DNA of 64,000 nt from Psychroserpens sp. NJDZ02 (GCF_004843725.1 NZ_CP039451.1:2858001-2922000); one strand, 5' to 3'; counted from the first letter of the stretch, positions 51,088-60,810 are shown. Notes: generated by a model from the sequence alone, not told the origin. Program-made: numbers and translations.

Positions 51088-52134
51088 TTAAGCTGTAGTT
51101 GGACCATAATATTTTTTACGCAACCAAAAGGACACGCGTACCAATAAAATTAAGGCTGGTACTTCAACCAAAGGACCAATAACTCCCGTAAAGGCTTGCC
51201 CTGAATTTAAACCAAAAACCGCAATAGCAACTGCAATGGCTAATTCAAAATTATTACCTGCTGCGGTAAAGGCAACAGCTGCTGTTTTATCGTATGTTGC
51301 TCCAGTCGCTTTGGTTACAAAAAATCCAATAATAAACATTAGTGTAAAATAGATAAGTAACGGTACAGCAATAATTAATACATCCATTGGAATTTCTACA
51401 ATCAATTCTCCTTTTAAAGAAAACATAACGACAATAGTAAATAGAAGAGCAATTAATGTTATTGGTGAAATGGTGGGGATAAATTTAGTCGTATACCAAT
51501 CGTCTCCTTTTAGTTTGACTAATATCAATCGGCTTAGTATACCCATTACAAATGGAATACCTAAGTATATAGCAACACTCTCTGCAATTGTGGCAATTGA
51601 AATATCAATAATAGCGCCTTCAAAGCCAAAATAGGGTGGAAGTACGGTTATAAACAACCACGCGTAAAAACTATAAGCAAAGACTTGGAAAATACTGTTT
51701 AAAGCGACTAAACCAGCACCATATTCGCTACTGCCTTCTGCTAGATCATTCCAAACTAAAACCATAGCGATACAACGTGCTAATCCAATTAAGATTAATC
51801 CAACCATATACTCTGGGTAATCACGTAAAAATGTAATGGCTAAAACAAACATTAAAACGGGGCCAATAATCCAGTTTAAGATAAGAGAAATAGACAGGAT
51901 TTTGGTGTTTCTAAATACTTTTGGTAATAAGGCATAGTTTACTTTTGCTAACGGTGGATACATCATTAATATCAAACCAATAGCAATAGGTATGTTTGTT
52001 GTTCCGCTGCTAAACGCGTTTATAATGTTGGGAAATGTTGGTATAAAATAACCTAATCCAACACCAATAGCCATGGCTACAAAGATCCATAAGGTTAGAT
52101 TTCGGTCAAGGAAACTTAATTTTTTATTAGCCAT
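51088..52134 (-). CDS. arsB: ACR3 family arsenite efflux transporter
   Basis: 348 residues and ten transmembrane helices. ACR3/BASS hallmarks: [43 protein letters not shown] (about 118-143, with the conserved Cys120-type residue in [11 protein letters not shown]) and [35 protein letters not shown]. It exports arsenite across the inner membrane using the proton gradient. It is the last gene of the leftward operon arsR, phosphatase-like reductase, ACR3, with gaps of two bases before it. Confidence 0.95.
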   Translation of the reverse strand: MANKKLSFLDRNLTLWIFVAMAIGVGLGYFIPTFPNIINAFSSGTTNIPIAIGLILMMYPPLAKVNYALLPKVFRNTKILSISLILNWIIGPVLMFVLAITFLRDYPEYMVGLILIGLARCIAMVLVWNDLAEGSSEYGAGLVALNSIFQVFAYSFYAWLFITVLPPYFGFEGAIIDISIATIAESVAIYLGIPFVMGILSRLILVKLKGDDWYTTKFIPTISPITLIALLFTIVVMFSLKGELIVEIPMDVLIIAVPLLIYFTLMFIIGFFVTKATGATYDKTAAVAFTAAGNNFELAIAVAIAVFGLNSGQAFTGVIGPLVEVPALILLVRVSFWLRKKYYGPTTA

Positions 52135-52136
52135 TT

Positions 52137-52769
52137 TTAAGAATTTATTTGTGAGAAAACATAAAATAGTTCGGTTGCAATTTGCAAGCTTCTTTCGTTG
52201 TATTTTTCGGCCTGTTGGGGCGTGTGGTCAAAAGCTTTTGGATCGTCATAGGTTATCGGAATACGCTGTTCTGCGCCAGCAATAAAAGGACAGCCGCCAT
52301 CTGCTTGAGAACACGTCATGATAGCTGCAAATTTTGATTTTGGATTAAAATCATCGTCTAGCTTTTTTGAAAAGCCTATTATTGGGTGTTCGTTATCCGA
52401 ATATTTAATACTATAAATTGGATTCTCGTTTTTTGAAATAGCTTTGACATCAAAACCAGAGTGTTGTAACGTTTGCACAACCATAGGAAACAGGGCAGTA
52501 GCTTCTGTACCTCCAGAATAGCAAAAGACATTTTTTACATCAAAATAATTAGCTAGGGTTTGTGCCCAAACTTGTGATAAATGGCTTCTTCTAGAATTGT
52601 GAGTACAGATAAAATTAAGTCTTATTTCTTGATTTTTTGAATATTTGGACTGTATAAAATCAGCTAGTGGTTGTAAAACTGTTTTACGTTCTGCTGTGAT
52701 ATTGTCAGGAGTTAATCCCTTAATTATGGTTGCTATTTCAGGAAATAGAGCGGAAGATTTTGTGGTCAT
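52137..52769 (-). CDS. low-molecular-weight phosphatase-type arsenate reductase-like protein
   Basis: 210 residues. LMW-PTP P-loop C55THNSRRS (Cys55, Arg61) and [29 protein letters not shown] near the C-terminus. The length is above the usual 130-150 residues of ArsC, since about 45 N-terminal residues precede the P-loop. The position between arsR and ACR3 makes it the arsenate reductase or an arsenic-related phosphatase; reduction of arsenate to arsenite would feed the exporter. The CxxxxxRS loop, the second motif CSQ...C and the operon all agree. Confidence 0.85.
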   Translation of the reverse strand: MTTKSSALFPEIATIIKGLTPDNITAERKTVLQPLADFIQSKYSKNQEIRLNFICTHNSRRSHLSQVWAQTLANYFDVKNVFCYSGGTEATALFPMVVQTLQHSGFDVKAISKNENPIYSIKYSDNEHPIIGFSKKLDDDFNPKSKFAAIMTCSQADGGCPFIAGAEQRIPITYDDPKAFDHTPQQAEKYNERSLQIATELFYVFSQINS

Positions 52770-52794
52770 TTTTGTTATTTTAATAGTATTGTTT

Positions 52795-53127
52795 TTAACA
52801 GCAATCTTGATTTTGCGTAAGATCTTGATTAAGAAAATCGGACATCACAGTTTTCATTGCGGTCCAATTGTCATTATCGATACAGTAACAAACACTTGTA
52901 CCTTCCACATTACCTTTGATTAACCCCAGGTGTTTTAATTCTTTCAAATGTTGAGAAATTGTTGGTTGCGCGAGTCCAATCTCATTCACTAAATCACCAC
53001 AGATACACGAGTTTATCTTGAATAAGTGTTGTAAAATGGCTACTCTTGCTGGATGTCCAAAGACTTTAGCAAAAAGGGCAATTTTATTTTGTTGATCGGT
53101 AAACATTTCGGTTTTAACTAATCCCAT
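52795..53127 (-). CDS. arsR: ArsR family transcriptional repressor
   Basis: 110 residues from the ATG at 53127 (MGLVKTEMFTDQQNK); an ATG at 53148 would add seven residues. Winged-helix HTH: LFAKVFGHPARVAILQHLF, then CICGDLVNEIGLAQPTISQHLKELKHLGLIKG. The CxC in the DNA-recognition helix region (Cys48 and Cys50 in the longer form) and a terminal DCC are candidate arsenite ligands. It should repress its own operon until arsenite binds. The upstream region 53150-53270 may contain its operator, but no clear palindrome was found. Confidence 0.9.
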   Translation of the reverse strand: MGLVKTEMFTDQQNKIALFAKVFGHPARVAILQHLFKINSCICGDLVNEIGLAQPTISQHLKELKHLGLIKGNVEGTSVCYCIDNDNWTAMKTVMSDFLNQDLTQNQDCC

Positions 53128-53271
53128 TATTTTGATGTATTTATTCATTGCGATATTACGATTAATAGTTTGATATTCAAAACTATTTTATAAAATTCAT
53201 CAAAAAAAAGAAATAGTTAAGCTATGTTATAAATGCATAATTTGGATCTATGGCCTATAAAACTGATGGTT

Positions 53272-53769
53272 TTATAGTTGTTGCGCTTCTTTATTATCCA
53301 TTGCATGTAGCATCCTTAAAGCAGCCTTGGCCATTCCATTATTAGGAAAATCTTGTAGTGTTTTTTCATAATAAGCTTTAGATTTTTCTCCATTTCCAAT
53401 TTGTGCATAGCAAAATCCAATATTGATTAATGCCATTTCTTGGTATGACATTTTTGAAGCACTTAATAAAGTTACAAAACGATATTTGTCAAGCCATTCA
53501 TGCTTTTTAAAATAGGTGTAGCTTTTTTGGAAATCAAGAATGGCTTCTTCAAATTTTCCTGCATGGTTTTTCTTTATTCCATTTCTGTGGTCTTTAGGAA
53601 TTAAGTATCTTAATATCATCGAAAGCAGTAGATACGTTAACGGACCATATAAAAATGCTTGTTCGGGATTTATTTGATGCCAAATAAGGATAATAATGCC
53701 CATGATTATTAAATGTGGGATTATGGAAATCCAATTGGTTTGTCTTACAGTTGGTGTTTTTGAGCTCAT
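53272..53769 (-). CDS. membrane protein with a TPR-like C-terminus
   Basis: 165 residues. Two transmembrane helices at the N-terminus (about 14-30 and 36-52). A helical region follows with KKNHAGKFEEAILDFQKSYTYFKKHEWLDKYRF and NIGFCYAQIGNGEKSKAYYEKTLQDFPNNGMA, forming two TPR hairpins. Function unknown. The stop of the DUF2306 gene upstream is three bases away, so they are co-transcribed. Confidence 0.75.
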   Translation of the reverse strand: MSSKTPTVRQTNWISIIPHLIIMGIIILIWHQINPEQAFLYGPLTYLLLSMILRYLIPKDHRNGIKKNHAGKFEEAILDFQKSYTYFKKHEWLDKYRFVTLLSASKMSYQEMALINIGFCYAQIGNGEKSKAYYEKTLQDFPNNGMAKAALRMLHAMDNKEAQQL

Positions 53770-53771
53770 TT

Positions 53772-54440
53772 TTAGTTTAAGTCAGTCTTTAATAAACGTT
53801 GTTTTTTTATATACGATTTTCTTATAATTAGCTCTGCAATGATTAAGTTAATACCCCATCCTAATACAGAGACGATTTTGTAAGTGTCCATTGGAGGTAA
53901 TTCTAAAACAGTGACAATGCCAAATTTAAATAATCTAAGACTTATGGCAGACAACGTTAAAGCATAACTCCTAATCATAAAATTTTTATGCTTTTGATAA
54001 TTTCCTTTTTTTATATATCGAAAGCCTTGTAATGTAAATACAAACCAAAGCATTGAAAGTACTATAAAAGAAACTTGTCCGATAAAACCTCCATTAGCGT
54101 GGTAAGCCATAATTAATCCTGAAGGACTTGCTATTACTAGTATTAGAAGGACATATAGTTTTCCGCTTAATTTATGGACACTTTTAAACTGTTGTCTTAT
54201 GGTTTTGGAAAACTGCGTCAATCCTAATATAATAATTAGGATACTAGAATACACATGACTAAAAAAAGCTATTTTGTAATAGGAAAGTTGAATTTCTTCT
54301 TGTTTTAAATTTAGGAAGGCAACGTTATAATTTACAGGAATGTATTGCATAGTAATTAACGCTAATAGATAAATGAAATACATCAAAATACCATAAAGCA
54401 TCACTTTTAACACTAGAAAACGATTGAAGTCAATCTTCAT
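53772..54440 (-). CDS. DUF2306 membrane protein
   Basis: 222 residues and six or seven transmembrane helices. The family pattern is visible: FSKTIRQQFKSVHKLSGKLYVLLILVIASPSGLIMAYHANGG, then KGNYQKHKNFMIRSYALTLSAISLRLF, with several His residues in the membrane that resemble the haem-binding cytochrome b561-like arrangement. The role is unknown. The start overlaps the stop of the YARHG gene by one base. Confidence 0.85.
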   Translation of the reverse strand: MKIDFNRFLVLKVMLYGILMYFIYLLALITMQYIPVNYNVAFLNLKQEEIQLSYYKIAFFSHVYSSILIIILGLTQFSKTIRQQFKSVHKLSGKLYVLLILVIASPSGLIMAYHANGGFIGQVSFIVLSMLWFVFTLQGFRYIKKGNYQKHKNFMIRSYALTLSAISLRLFKFGIVTVLELPPMDTYKIVSVLGWGINLIIAELIIRKSYIKKQRLLKTDLN

Positions 54441-55384
54441 TAGCCTCTTCCAAAATAGTCATAATACTCTAACGCATTTTTTTCGTAGATAAGCAATAGT
54501 TTTATGTTTTGCTTTTCAATAGCTGTAAAATCAGATTTGATATCAGTATGTACTGGAATATACCAAGGTTGTGCATCAAAAAAGATTCGTAAAGGTCTAT
54601 TTTTAAAAGAGTAGCCATGTCTAGCGTAAATGGTGTTTCTAATAATGGTAAGATCTCCTTTTTTTAAATTTTCTATAGTTCCTTTTTTAAGTAGAGTGTT
54701 AGAAGCGTTAATAGAATAGATTAATGGTGTTGCTGAGGCAAATTCTTGTGTGACCCACTCATCAAATTCACCTTCCTCATATTCTTCCATTGTTTTTTGT
54801 TCTATAAATTTATTCCAATCGATATATGCTCTAACCTGTTCCAACATGATATTTGGATTATAAGTGAACTCCATTTTTTCAAGCTCATATTTTCGGTATT
54901 TAATATTGATGTTTTTATAGGCTGACCATGTTCCCACTAATTTCTCACCTATTTGTCCAAATTTAAAAGTACCATCATATTTATCATCACCTGGTTCTTT
55001 GACCTCAAATTGACCGTGGTGCACATAACCTTTAAAAGGTCTGTTGTTTCCTGCTACAACACTATGACCAATAACAATACTATCTGAAATATGATCAATA
55101 GAGATGTTTATTTTGTTTTCTCGATTCCAATTAAAACCTTCATCGACATACATGGGTTGTCCTTCGTTATTTTCGGAATCATCTTCTTTAAAATAACCGA
55201 CCCAAAAGCCTAAAAGCTTATTTTCTGTTTTAACCGAAGTCTTGTTTTGTCTTTTAGAAGGTGTTATTTGGCTAGCAACCTCGGTTCCTTCTTCAATATT
55301 TATCGTTTTCTCCGACTCTTTGATTTTAGAATTACAACTCGTAATTAATAATGAAAACAAAATTAAATAAGCTAGTTTTTTCAT
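54440..55384 (-). CDS. YARHG domain lipoprotein
   Basis: 314 residues. Lipobox LLITSC (Cys17). The central part has a beta-rich domain (about 50-180). The C-terminal YARHG domain (about 235-310) reads LKKGDLTIIRNTIYARHGYSFKNRPLRIFFDAQPWYIP. YARHG domains are extracellular and of unknown function. It heads a three-gene operon with DUF2306 and the TPR membrane protein, and is preceded by the inverted repeat at 55416-55471. Confidence 0.88.
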   Translation of the reverse strand: MKKLAYLILFSLLITSCNSKIKESEKTINIEEGTEVASQITPSKRQNKTSVKTENKLLGFWVGYFKEDDSENNEGQPMYVDEGFNWNRENKINISIDHISDSIVIGHSVVAGNNRPFKGYVHHGQFEVKEPGDDKYDGTFKFGQIGEKLVGTWSAYKNINIKYRKYELEKMEFTYNPNIMLEQVRAYIDWNKFIEQKTMEEYEEGEFDEWVTQEFASATPLIYSINASNTLLKKGTIENLKKGDLTIIRNTIYARHGYSFKNRPLRIFFDAQPWYIPVHTDIKSDFTAIEKQNIKLLLIYEKNALEYYDYFGRG

Positions 55385-55415
55385 TTGATAAATTTCTTGT
55401 TGAATTAGAAATAGC

Positions 55416-55471
55416 GTTGGATAAATTAACGATATTCTCCATAATTTAGAACGCTAATTAATTTATCCAAC
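55416..55471. promoter_or_regulatory. 14-bp perfect inverted repeat, possible operator or long-loop terminator
   Basis: GTTGGATAAATTAA (55416-55429) and TTAATTTATCCAAC (55458-55471) are separated by 28 bases. The element lies between the symporter gene (end at 55504) and the YARHG gene (start at 55384), both on the minus strand. There is no T-run after it on the minus strand, so an operator or RNA structure for the YARHG operon is as likely as a terminator. Confidence 0.5.
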
Positions 55472-55503
55472 AATGTAACTTAAAAAAATGAAACCTTAAA
55501 ATA

Positions 55504-57207
55504 CTATGCTGTTTCTATTGACGTATTTTTAAATGTTGCTTGTAATATAAATGCAATAGTCATGACTATGGCACACCCCACGATGTTTAGCCATAAAAAA
55601 GGTAAGTTGATAAAGTCATATTTATCTAAAAAGAATAAACCAATAACCAAAACTTGCGTGATTAGAGCTGCTACAAATACGGCGTTGGCTTTGATTTGCT
55701 TAAAGAAAAACGCTAATAAGAATATACCAAGCACGTTACCATAAAATATAGATCCAATAATATTGACCAGTTGTATGAGGTTTTCGGCTAGATTGGCGAC
55801 GCAAGCGACTCCAATTGCCATGATTCCCCAAAGTAAAGTAAAACCTCTTGAGGCTTTGACCATTTGGGCATCCGTTTTTGGACCGACTCTATGTTTGTAT
55901 AAATCTATAGTGGTTGTACTGGCTAATGCATTAAGCTCTGAAGCTGTACTGGACATAGCTGCACTTAAAATGACTGCCAATAGCAGGCCGATTAATCCCT
56001 TTGGTAAATTGTTTAGTATAAAATGTATAAATACATAATCCTTGTCGTTGCTTTCGACCTTCAAACTTCTAGCATCTCCAGCTTTTTCGATTAAATCTCT
56101 AGCGTGTGCACGAATAGTATCACTTTGCGCATTATAAATTGCAATTTGGTCTTGGTTTACGGTTCCGTTTGCGCTTGAAAATTTTGTTATGGCGGTCTTT
56201 TTTGCATCAAATATTTGCTTTTGCTCTATTTGTAACGATTTATATTCGTCAGCGTATTCTGAGTTTAAAACTACTTCAGTCGCAGTAGGATTAAAGTTTA
56301 TTGGAGCCTCATTAAATTGATAAAAGACAAATACCATAACACCTACCAGAAGAATAAAAAACTGCATGGGTATTTTAAGCAATCCGTTAAATATTAGCCC
56401 TAAACGCATTTCTTTTACAGACTTTCCAGACAAATACCGTTGTACTTGACTTTGATCAGTTCCAAAATACGATAGCATTAAAAATGTACCACCAATTAAA
56501 CCACTCCAAACGGTATATCTATTATTGAAATCGAAAGAAAAATCAAGGACCTCCATTTTACCACTTGCACCAGCTATGTCTAGTGCTTTTCTGAAAGTGA
56601 TATCGTCTGGCAATTGATTTAATATTAAAATGAAAGCAATAACCATTCCTGTAAAAATCACAACCATCTGGTGCTTTTGAGTGACATTAACTGCTTTTGT
56701 CCCCCCAGAAACGGTGTAAATAATAACTAAAACTCCGATAATAACATTTAATAATAATAAATTCCAACCCAAAATAGCAGATAGGATAATGGCAGGTGCA
56801 AATATGGTTATTCCTGCTGCTAATCCACGTTGGATCAAAAATAAAATAGCCGTCAGTGTTCGTGTTTTACGGTCAAAACGGTTTTCTAAAAACTCGTAAG
56901 CCGTGTATACTTTTAGTCTGTGATATAGCGGGATAAATACCATGCAAATCACAATCATAGCAATAGGTAGTCCAAAATAAAATTGAACAAAGCCCATTCC
57001 AGAGTGAAACGCTTGTCCTGGTGTACTTAAAAAGGTAATAGCACTGGCTTGAGTCGCCATAACCGATAAACCAATAGTCCACCATTTACTAGTGCTACCG
57101 CCTTTTAAAAAATCTTGTACATTCTTACTTCCTCTGGTTTGATACGTACCATAAATAACAATGGTTAACAGTGTCCCAATTAAGACAATCCAATCTAGTG
57201 TTTGCAT
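55504..57207 (-). CDS. sodium:solute symporter (SSS family)
   Basis: 567 residues and about 13-14 transmembrane helices. SSS marks: the start GTYQTRGSKNVQDFLKGGSTSKWWTIGLSVMATQASAITFLSTPGQAF and the helix SGLIGGTFLMLSYFGTDQSQVQRYLSGKS. Between about 300 and 395 there is a long hydrophilic insert rich in Gln, Lys and Asp (KSLQIEQKQIFDAKKTAITKF), which is unusual for the family. The substrate is unknown; sialic acid- or sugar-type solutes are common. Downstream of the PIG-L deacetylase and a 34-residue peptide in one operon. Confidence 0.9.
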   Translation of the reverse strand: MQTLDWIVLIGTLLTIVIYGTYQTRGSKNVQDFLKGGSTSKWWTIGLSVMATQASAITFLSTPGQAFHSGMGFVQFYFGLPIAMIVICMVFIPLYHRLKVYTAYEFLENRFDRKTRTLTAILFLIQRGLAAGITIFAPAIILSAILGWNLLLLNVIIGVLVIIYTVSGGTKAVNVTQKHQMVVIFTGMVIAFILILNQLPDDITFRKALDIAGASGKMEVLDFSFDFNNRYTVWSGLIGGTFLMLSYFGTDQSQVQRYLSGKSVKEMRLGLIFNGLLKIPMQFFILLVGVMVFVFYQFNEAPINFNPTATEVVLNSEYADEYKSLQIEQKQIFDAKKTAITKFSSANGTVNQDQIAIYNAQSDTIRAHARDLIEKAGDARSLKVESNDKDYVFIHFILNNLPKGLIGLLLAVILSAAMSSTASELNALASTTTIDLYKHRVGPKTDAQMVKASRGFTLLWGIMAIGVACVANLAENLIQLVNIIGSIFYGNVLGIFLLAFFFKQIKANAVFVAALITQVLVIGLFFLDKYDFINLPFLWLNIVGCAIVMTIAFILQATFKNTSIETA

Positions 57208-57210
57208 AAT

Positions 57211-57315
57211 TTAAAACAGTTTAGTGATGAAGTAAAATAGTATTATGTAAAGCGCGTTGGCGACTAAAAGTACTGTATACAAAGGTTTCCATTGGTATTT
57301 TGGCTGGTCTTTCAT
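57211..57315 (-). CDS. 34-residue single-pass membrane peptide of the symporter operon
   Basis: ATG at 57313-57315 to TAA at 57211-57213. It begins MKDQPKYQWKPLYT and then has one transmembrane helix (about 13-30, TVLLVANALYIILFYFI) ending TKLF. It fills exactly the space between the PIG-L gene (two bases away) and the symporter gene (three bases away). Such tight packing argues that it is translated. It could be an accessory subunit of the symporter (inference). No family recognised. Confidence 0.75.
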   Translation of the reverse strand: MKDQPKYQWKPLYTVLLVANALYIILFYFITKLF

Positions 57316-57317
57316 GT

Positions 57318-59840
57318 TTAGTTTTTTAATCCATTATCAGTTTTTAAATCAGATTTTCCAATACTTAACATATTAGCAAATAATCTGTAAGCGCCAGAAA
57401 CACCTGCTGGGAATTCTCTAAAAAAGCTTAATCCTGTATAGATATAATGTCCTTTTCCATGTTTTGCAACTAGTAAACTTCCCGTTTTAGCGGTTTCGTC
57501 TTTATCGTGCATTGATAAGATAGGTGTAAATTCTGAAGCCCATTCGTCTGGAAAATATAAACCACGTTCTTGTGTCCAACCTTCAAAATCATTTGAAGTT
57601 ATTTTATTTGGAAAATTTAAAACCTCATGGTCTGGTGCTAATAATATAACTTCAGCATTTTCATCTGTTACACGGTCTCTAGATAATTTTAAATCGTAAG
57701 GTGCAATTTGATCTGTTTTTAAACGACGATTGGTATTGTATTGCACAATCATATTTCCTCCTTTTTCAACAAAATCAAATAAAATATCTTGCTTAAATTT
57801 TAAATGGTCTACTATGTTGTATGCTCTAATACCGACAACAACTGCGTCAAAAGCGCTCAAACGTTCGGCTGTTATCTCTTCCGGTTTTAAAACCATCACG
57901 TTATACCCAATTTGTTGTAAACTAGCAGGGACAACATCTCCAGCGCCTTCAATGTAAGCAATATTTTCGCCACGTTTTTTAATATCCAAACGAACTATTT
58001 TGCTTTCGCTTGGTAATAATACTGTTTGAAACGGAATGTGTTCGTAATCAATCTCAACTAACTCTTTAGTATACACGTTATCTCCAACATGTATCATAGG
58101 TGTCATTAAGCCTTCATTTTGATTTTTTGGAGGGATTACTGTAAACAATAGCGTTTGCTCTTGGTCTTTGTTTGCAATTATAAATTTTTGTTTTTCTGGG
58201 AACACAGACCATCCTTTTGGATGTGCAATAGTAACATAACCTTCTAGGTTGTCTTTTCCTGCTTTAACTGTTACGGGAATGTCTTTTTGTTGGTCGTTTT
58301 CAAAAATGATTACTTTTTGTGAAATTTTAGCAGAGGCTTCTGGAATAATTTCAAACGGTCTGTACAATTCGCCTTTATCAGGTTTAGAATAACGATAAAT
58401 TAAGTCTTTGGTTATAGTGAATGGTACGCCGTTTATATTAAGATTAAAAGCAACAGTAATAGCACGAGGGGTTTCAGGTTTACCAATTAAGTTGGTGTCG
58501 TCTACACGGTACATTCCTAAACTTCCTTTTTTATTTAACCAATACGGTGCTGTTGGTTGTAAAGTACTTGGAATATCTAGTTGTGCTTTCAATTCTTGCT
58601 TATCATTTGTATTTAAAGGTTTTCCATAATTAGTTTCAGTATTAGATATAGAATAACTGTCTAATTTTATAATCGCATTGCTACGGTTTAAAGCTTCAAT
58701 AGTAATGTCGACAGATTGACCAGTTGCAGCTGTTGGAGTACTAGCAGAGGCTTCTAAGTATAATCCGGCACAGGCTTCAATTATTCTATTTATTTCTTTA
58801 ATTTTTTGATCTTTCCATTGTGGATTATCAATCTTTTCAATTAATTGTTTGGCCTTTAAAAGCTGATCTAAATGTGATGCAGGATTTTCAAAATTGAAAT
58901 TAGTTTCAACCTTTTTTAAAATAGATTCAATTTTAGCGCCTCCTTTTACACGGGTCCAAGTCGTGTTAATGCCATCAAATAAATTGGATTTGTCTTCTGG
59001 TAAGTCTCCTTTGATTAGCTCGATATATTCTGTTTGACTGCCGCGTTGTGTTAATCGTCCAAAACCTTGGCATAAATGTTTGCTACTTGCTAATGCTGCG
59101 ATTTCGTTATTAGATAAACCTAATGCTGGATAATATACACCGATATCAAAATTTAAAAGATTGGTTTTATCGGCTTCGTCAAATTTTTCTTGACTTCCGT
59201 AAAACCACCATGAGGTATTAAAAAACTCACGTTGTGGTTGCCAAGTACCATATTGTTTTACTTGTTCTGGAAAGGCATTTTTATCGTTAGCTAAATCGAA
59301 AGCTTCGACACTTAACATGGCAGAACTAGTATGGTGTCCGTGTGTTGTTCCTGGGCTTCTGTGGTCAAAACGGTTAATTATAATGTCTGGTTTAAATTGT
59401 CTGATGGCTAAAACAACATCGCTTAATACTTCATTTTTATTCCAAATGGCTAACGTTTCGTCAGGATGCTTAGAATAACCAAAGTCATTAGCTCTAGTAA
59501 AGCGTTGTTCTCCACCATCGGTGCGTCTTGCAGCTAATAACTCTTGGGTACGGATGACTCCTAATAATTCTCTTATTTCTGGACCAATTAAATTTTGTCC
59601 ACCATCACCTCTTGTTAAAGATAAGTAAGCGGTACGGGCTTTTACATGATTAGACATGTAAGAGATTAGTCTTGTGTTTTCGTCGTCAGGGTGTGCGGCT
59701 AGATATAAAACCGAACCTAAAAAGTTGAGTTTTTTTACTGCTAGGTGTATCTCTGAGGCGTTTAGTTTTTCTGGTTGTTGTGCTTGTGTAGTTAATGAAA
59801 AGCACAATAGAAATAGGAGTGAAGCCAATAATTTTTGCAT
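57318..59840 (-). CDS. large PIG-L family deacetylase
   Basis: 840 residues. Signal peptide (1-20, TQAQ). The LmbE/PIG-L domain (about 40-250) has AHPDDE (49-54, zinc ligands His50, Asp53 and Glu54), SLTRGDGGQN and TTHGHHTSSAM with the third ligand. A long beta-rich middle part (about 360-590) and a C-terminal Rossmann/glutamine amidotransferase-like domain (about 610-830) follow (FDAVVVGIRAYNIVDHLKF, GGNMIVQYNTNRRL). PIG-L enzymes remove N-acetyl groups from glucosamine-type sugars. Being secreted and next to a symporter, it probably processes an imported or extracellular acetylated compound. Confidence 0.9.
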   Translation of the reverse strand: MQKLLASLLFLLCFSLTTQAQQPEKLNASEIHLAVKKLNFLGSVLYLAAHPDDENTRLISYMSNHVKARTAYLSLTRGDGGQNLIGPEIRELLGVIRTQELLAARRTDGGEQRFTRANDFGYSKHPDETLAIWNKNEVLSDVVLAIRQFKPDIIINRFDHRSPGTTHGHHTSSAMLSVEAFDLANDKNAFPEQVKQYGTWQPQREFFNTSWWFYGSQEKFDEADKTNLLNFDIGVYYPALGLSNNEIAALASSKHLCQGFGRLTQRGSQTEYIELIKGDLPEDKSNLFDGINTTWTRVKGGAKIESILKKVETNFNFENPASHLDQLLKAKQLIEKIDNPQWKDQKIKEINRIIEACAGLYLEASASTPTAATGQSVDITIEALNRSNAIIKLDSYSISNTETNYGKPLNTNDKQELKAQLDIPSTLQPTAPYWLNKKGSLGMYRVDDTNLIGKPETPRAITVAFNLNINGVPFTITKDLIYRYSKPDKGELYRPFEIIPEASAKISQKVIIFENDQQKDIPVTVKAGKDNLEGYVTIAHPKGWSVFPEKQKFIIANKDQEQTLLFTVIPPKNQNEGLMTPMIHVGDNVYTKELVEIDYEHIPFQTVLLPSESKIVRLDIKKRGENIAYIEGAGDVVPASLQQIGYNVMVLKPEEITAERLSAFDAVVVGIRAYNIVDHLKFKQDILFDFVEKGGNMIVQYNTNRRLKTDQIAPYDLKLSRDRVTDENAEVILLAPDHEVLNFPNKITSNDFEGWTQERGLYFPDEWASEFTPILSMHDKDETAKTGSLLVAKHGKGHYIYTGLSFFREFPAGVSGAYRLFANMLSIGKSDLKTDNGLKN

Positions 59841-60069
59841 GGTTGTTTTTTCGAGTTTGAAACTGTTTCAAATATAAAGAAGTCATGCAGGGATTATTGG
59901 GTTTTTGGTTTTCTTTAACTATAATTAACAGTTGCAGAGAGTGAAAAGGTGTCTGTTTTTCTTTCTGTTCATTTTGTCTTGATACAAAACGAACCAAAAA
60001 ATCAACTCCAAATTAGGGAATTGCTAAAGCAGCATTTTTTACTTTTATTTTTCGATTGTGATGTCTAAT

Positions 60070-60744
60070 TTAATTAACATTTATCATTTCTTGAATTCTA
60101 TGATTTTCTTCAATTTGATAGCTAAAGGATTGAAAATAAATGTGAATTTGATTGTCTTCTTTAAGTACTTTTATCTCTTCTTTAGTTAACTCGCAAATCG
60201 ATTTTTTGAAAATTGTGTTAGATTGCTGTTCTACTGCTTTTAAATAGCCTTCTGATATGTCGTAAACGATATCATTAATTATAGGTTTGCTTAAACCATA
60301 AGGGAAATCAACGTTTATTACCTTTACTTTGCTAATTTTTGATTGATAATTTTTTTTAACTAAAGGGATGACACTATCTGTTCTTTTTAATTCACTATCA
60401 AAAAGCATTTGGTTGTTTGTATTAAGCATTAAAGTCAATTCATGACGGCTAATTCCACATAACATTAAATGGATTGGTATAATATGAATTGTTATTAGTC
60501 TATCTTTATACTCCCAATTAAACAGGTTAGGATAATCGTATAAATTGTTTTTTAAAGAATCCTTTAAAATCTCAATGTGTTCTTTTGTGTTAATATTTAA
60601 ATCAAAATTAAAGGATGGCAAGTCAATGTTTTGAGTTAACAGGTATTGTTGATTGTCACAAAGTATGTTTGTAATTTGTTGCTTTTCGGTTGTGCAACTA
60701 AATAGTAAAAGAATTGTAACAATGCTGCAGAAAGTGTTTCTCAT
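60070..60744 (-). CDS. lipoprotein of unknown function
   Basis: 224 residues. Lipobox LLLFSC (Cys17). The mature part is mixed alpha/beta with no recognised family: TNILCDNQQYLLTQNIDLPSFNFDLNINTKEHIEILKDSLKNNLYDYPNLF and KSICELTKEEIKVLKEDNQIHIYFQSF. It is 66 bases from corA on the same strand, so it may share the transcript or have its own. The 225 bases between it and the PIG-L gene hold nothing recognisable. Confidence 0.65.
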   Translation of the reverse strand: MRNTFCSIVTILLLFSCTTEKQQITNILCDNQQYLLTQNIDLPSFNFDLNINTKEHIEILKDSLKNNLYDYPNLFNWEYKDRLITIHIIPIHLMLCGISRHELTLMLNTNNQMLFDSELKRTDSVIPLVKKNYQSKISKVKVINVDFPYGLSKPIINDIVYDISEGYLKAVEQQSNTIFKKSICELTKEEIKVLKEDNQIHIYFQSFSYQIEENHRIQEMINVN

Positions 60745-60810
60745 GTTAAATGCTATTCACAAAAATCAAACCAATTATTGACACTAAAAAAAAGAATTTC
60801 ACTTATTTTT

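Noticed and set aside
53255..53276. Hairpin CTATAAAAC/GTTTTATAG as terminator of the TPR membrane gene
   Set aside because: No T-run follows on the minus strand, so it is not convincing as an intrinsic terminator.
57318..59840. Bacillithiol enzyme BshB
   Set aside because: BshB is about 230-240 residues and cytoplasmic. This protein has a signal peptide, 840 residues and extra domains.
59686..59997. Minus-strand frame of about 100 codons at the start of the PIG-L gene
   Set aside because: It overlaps the PIG-L signal peptide and PIG-L domain in another frame and shows no family features.
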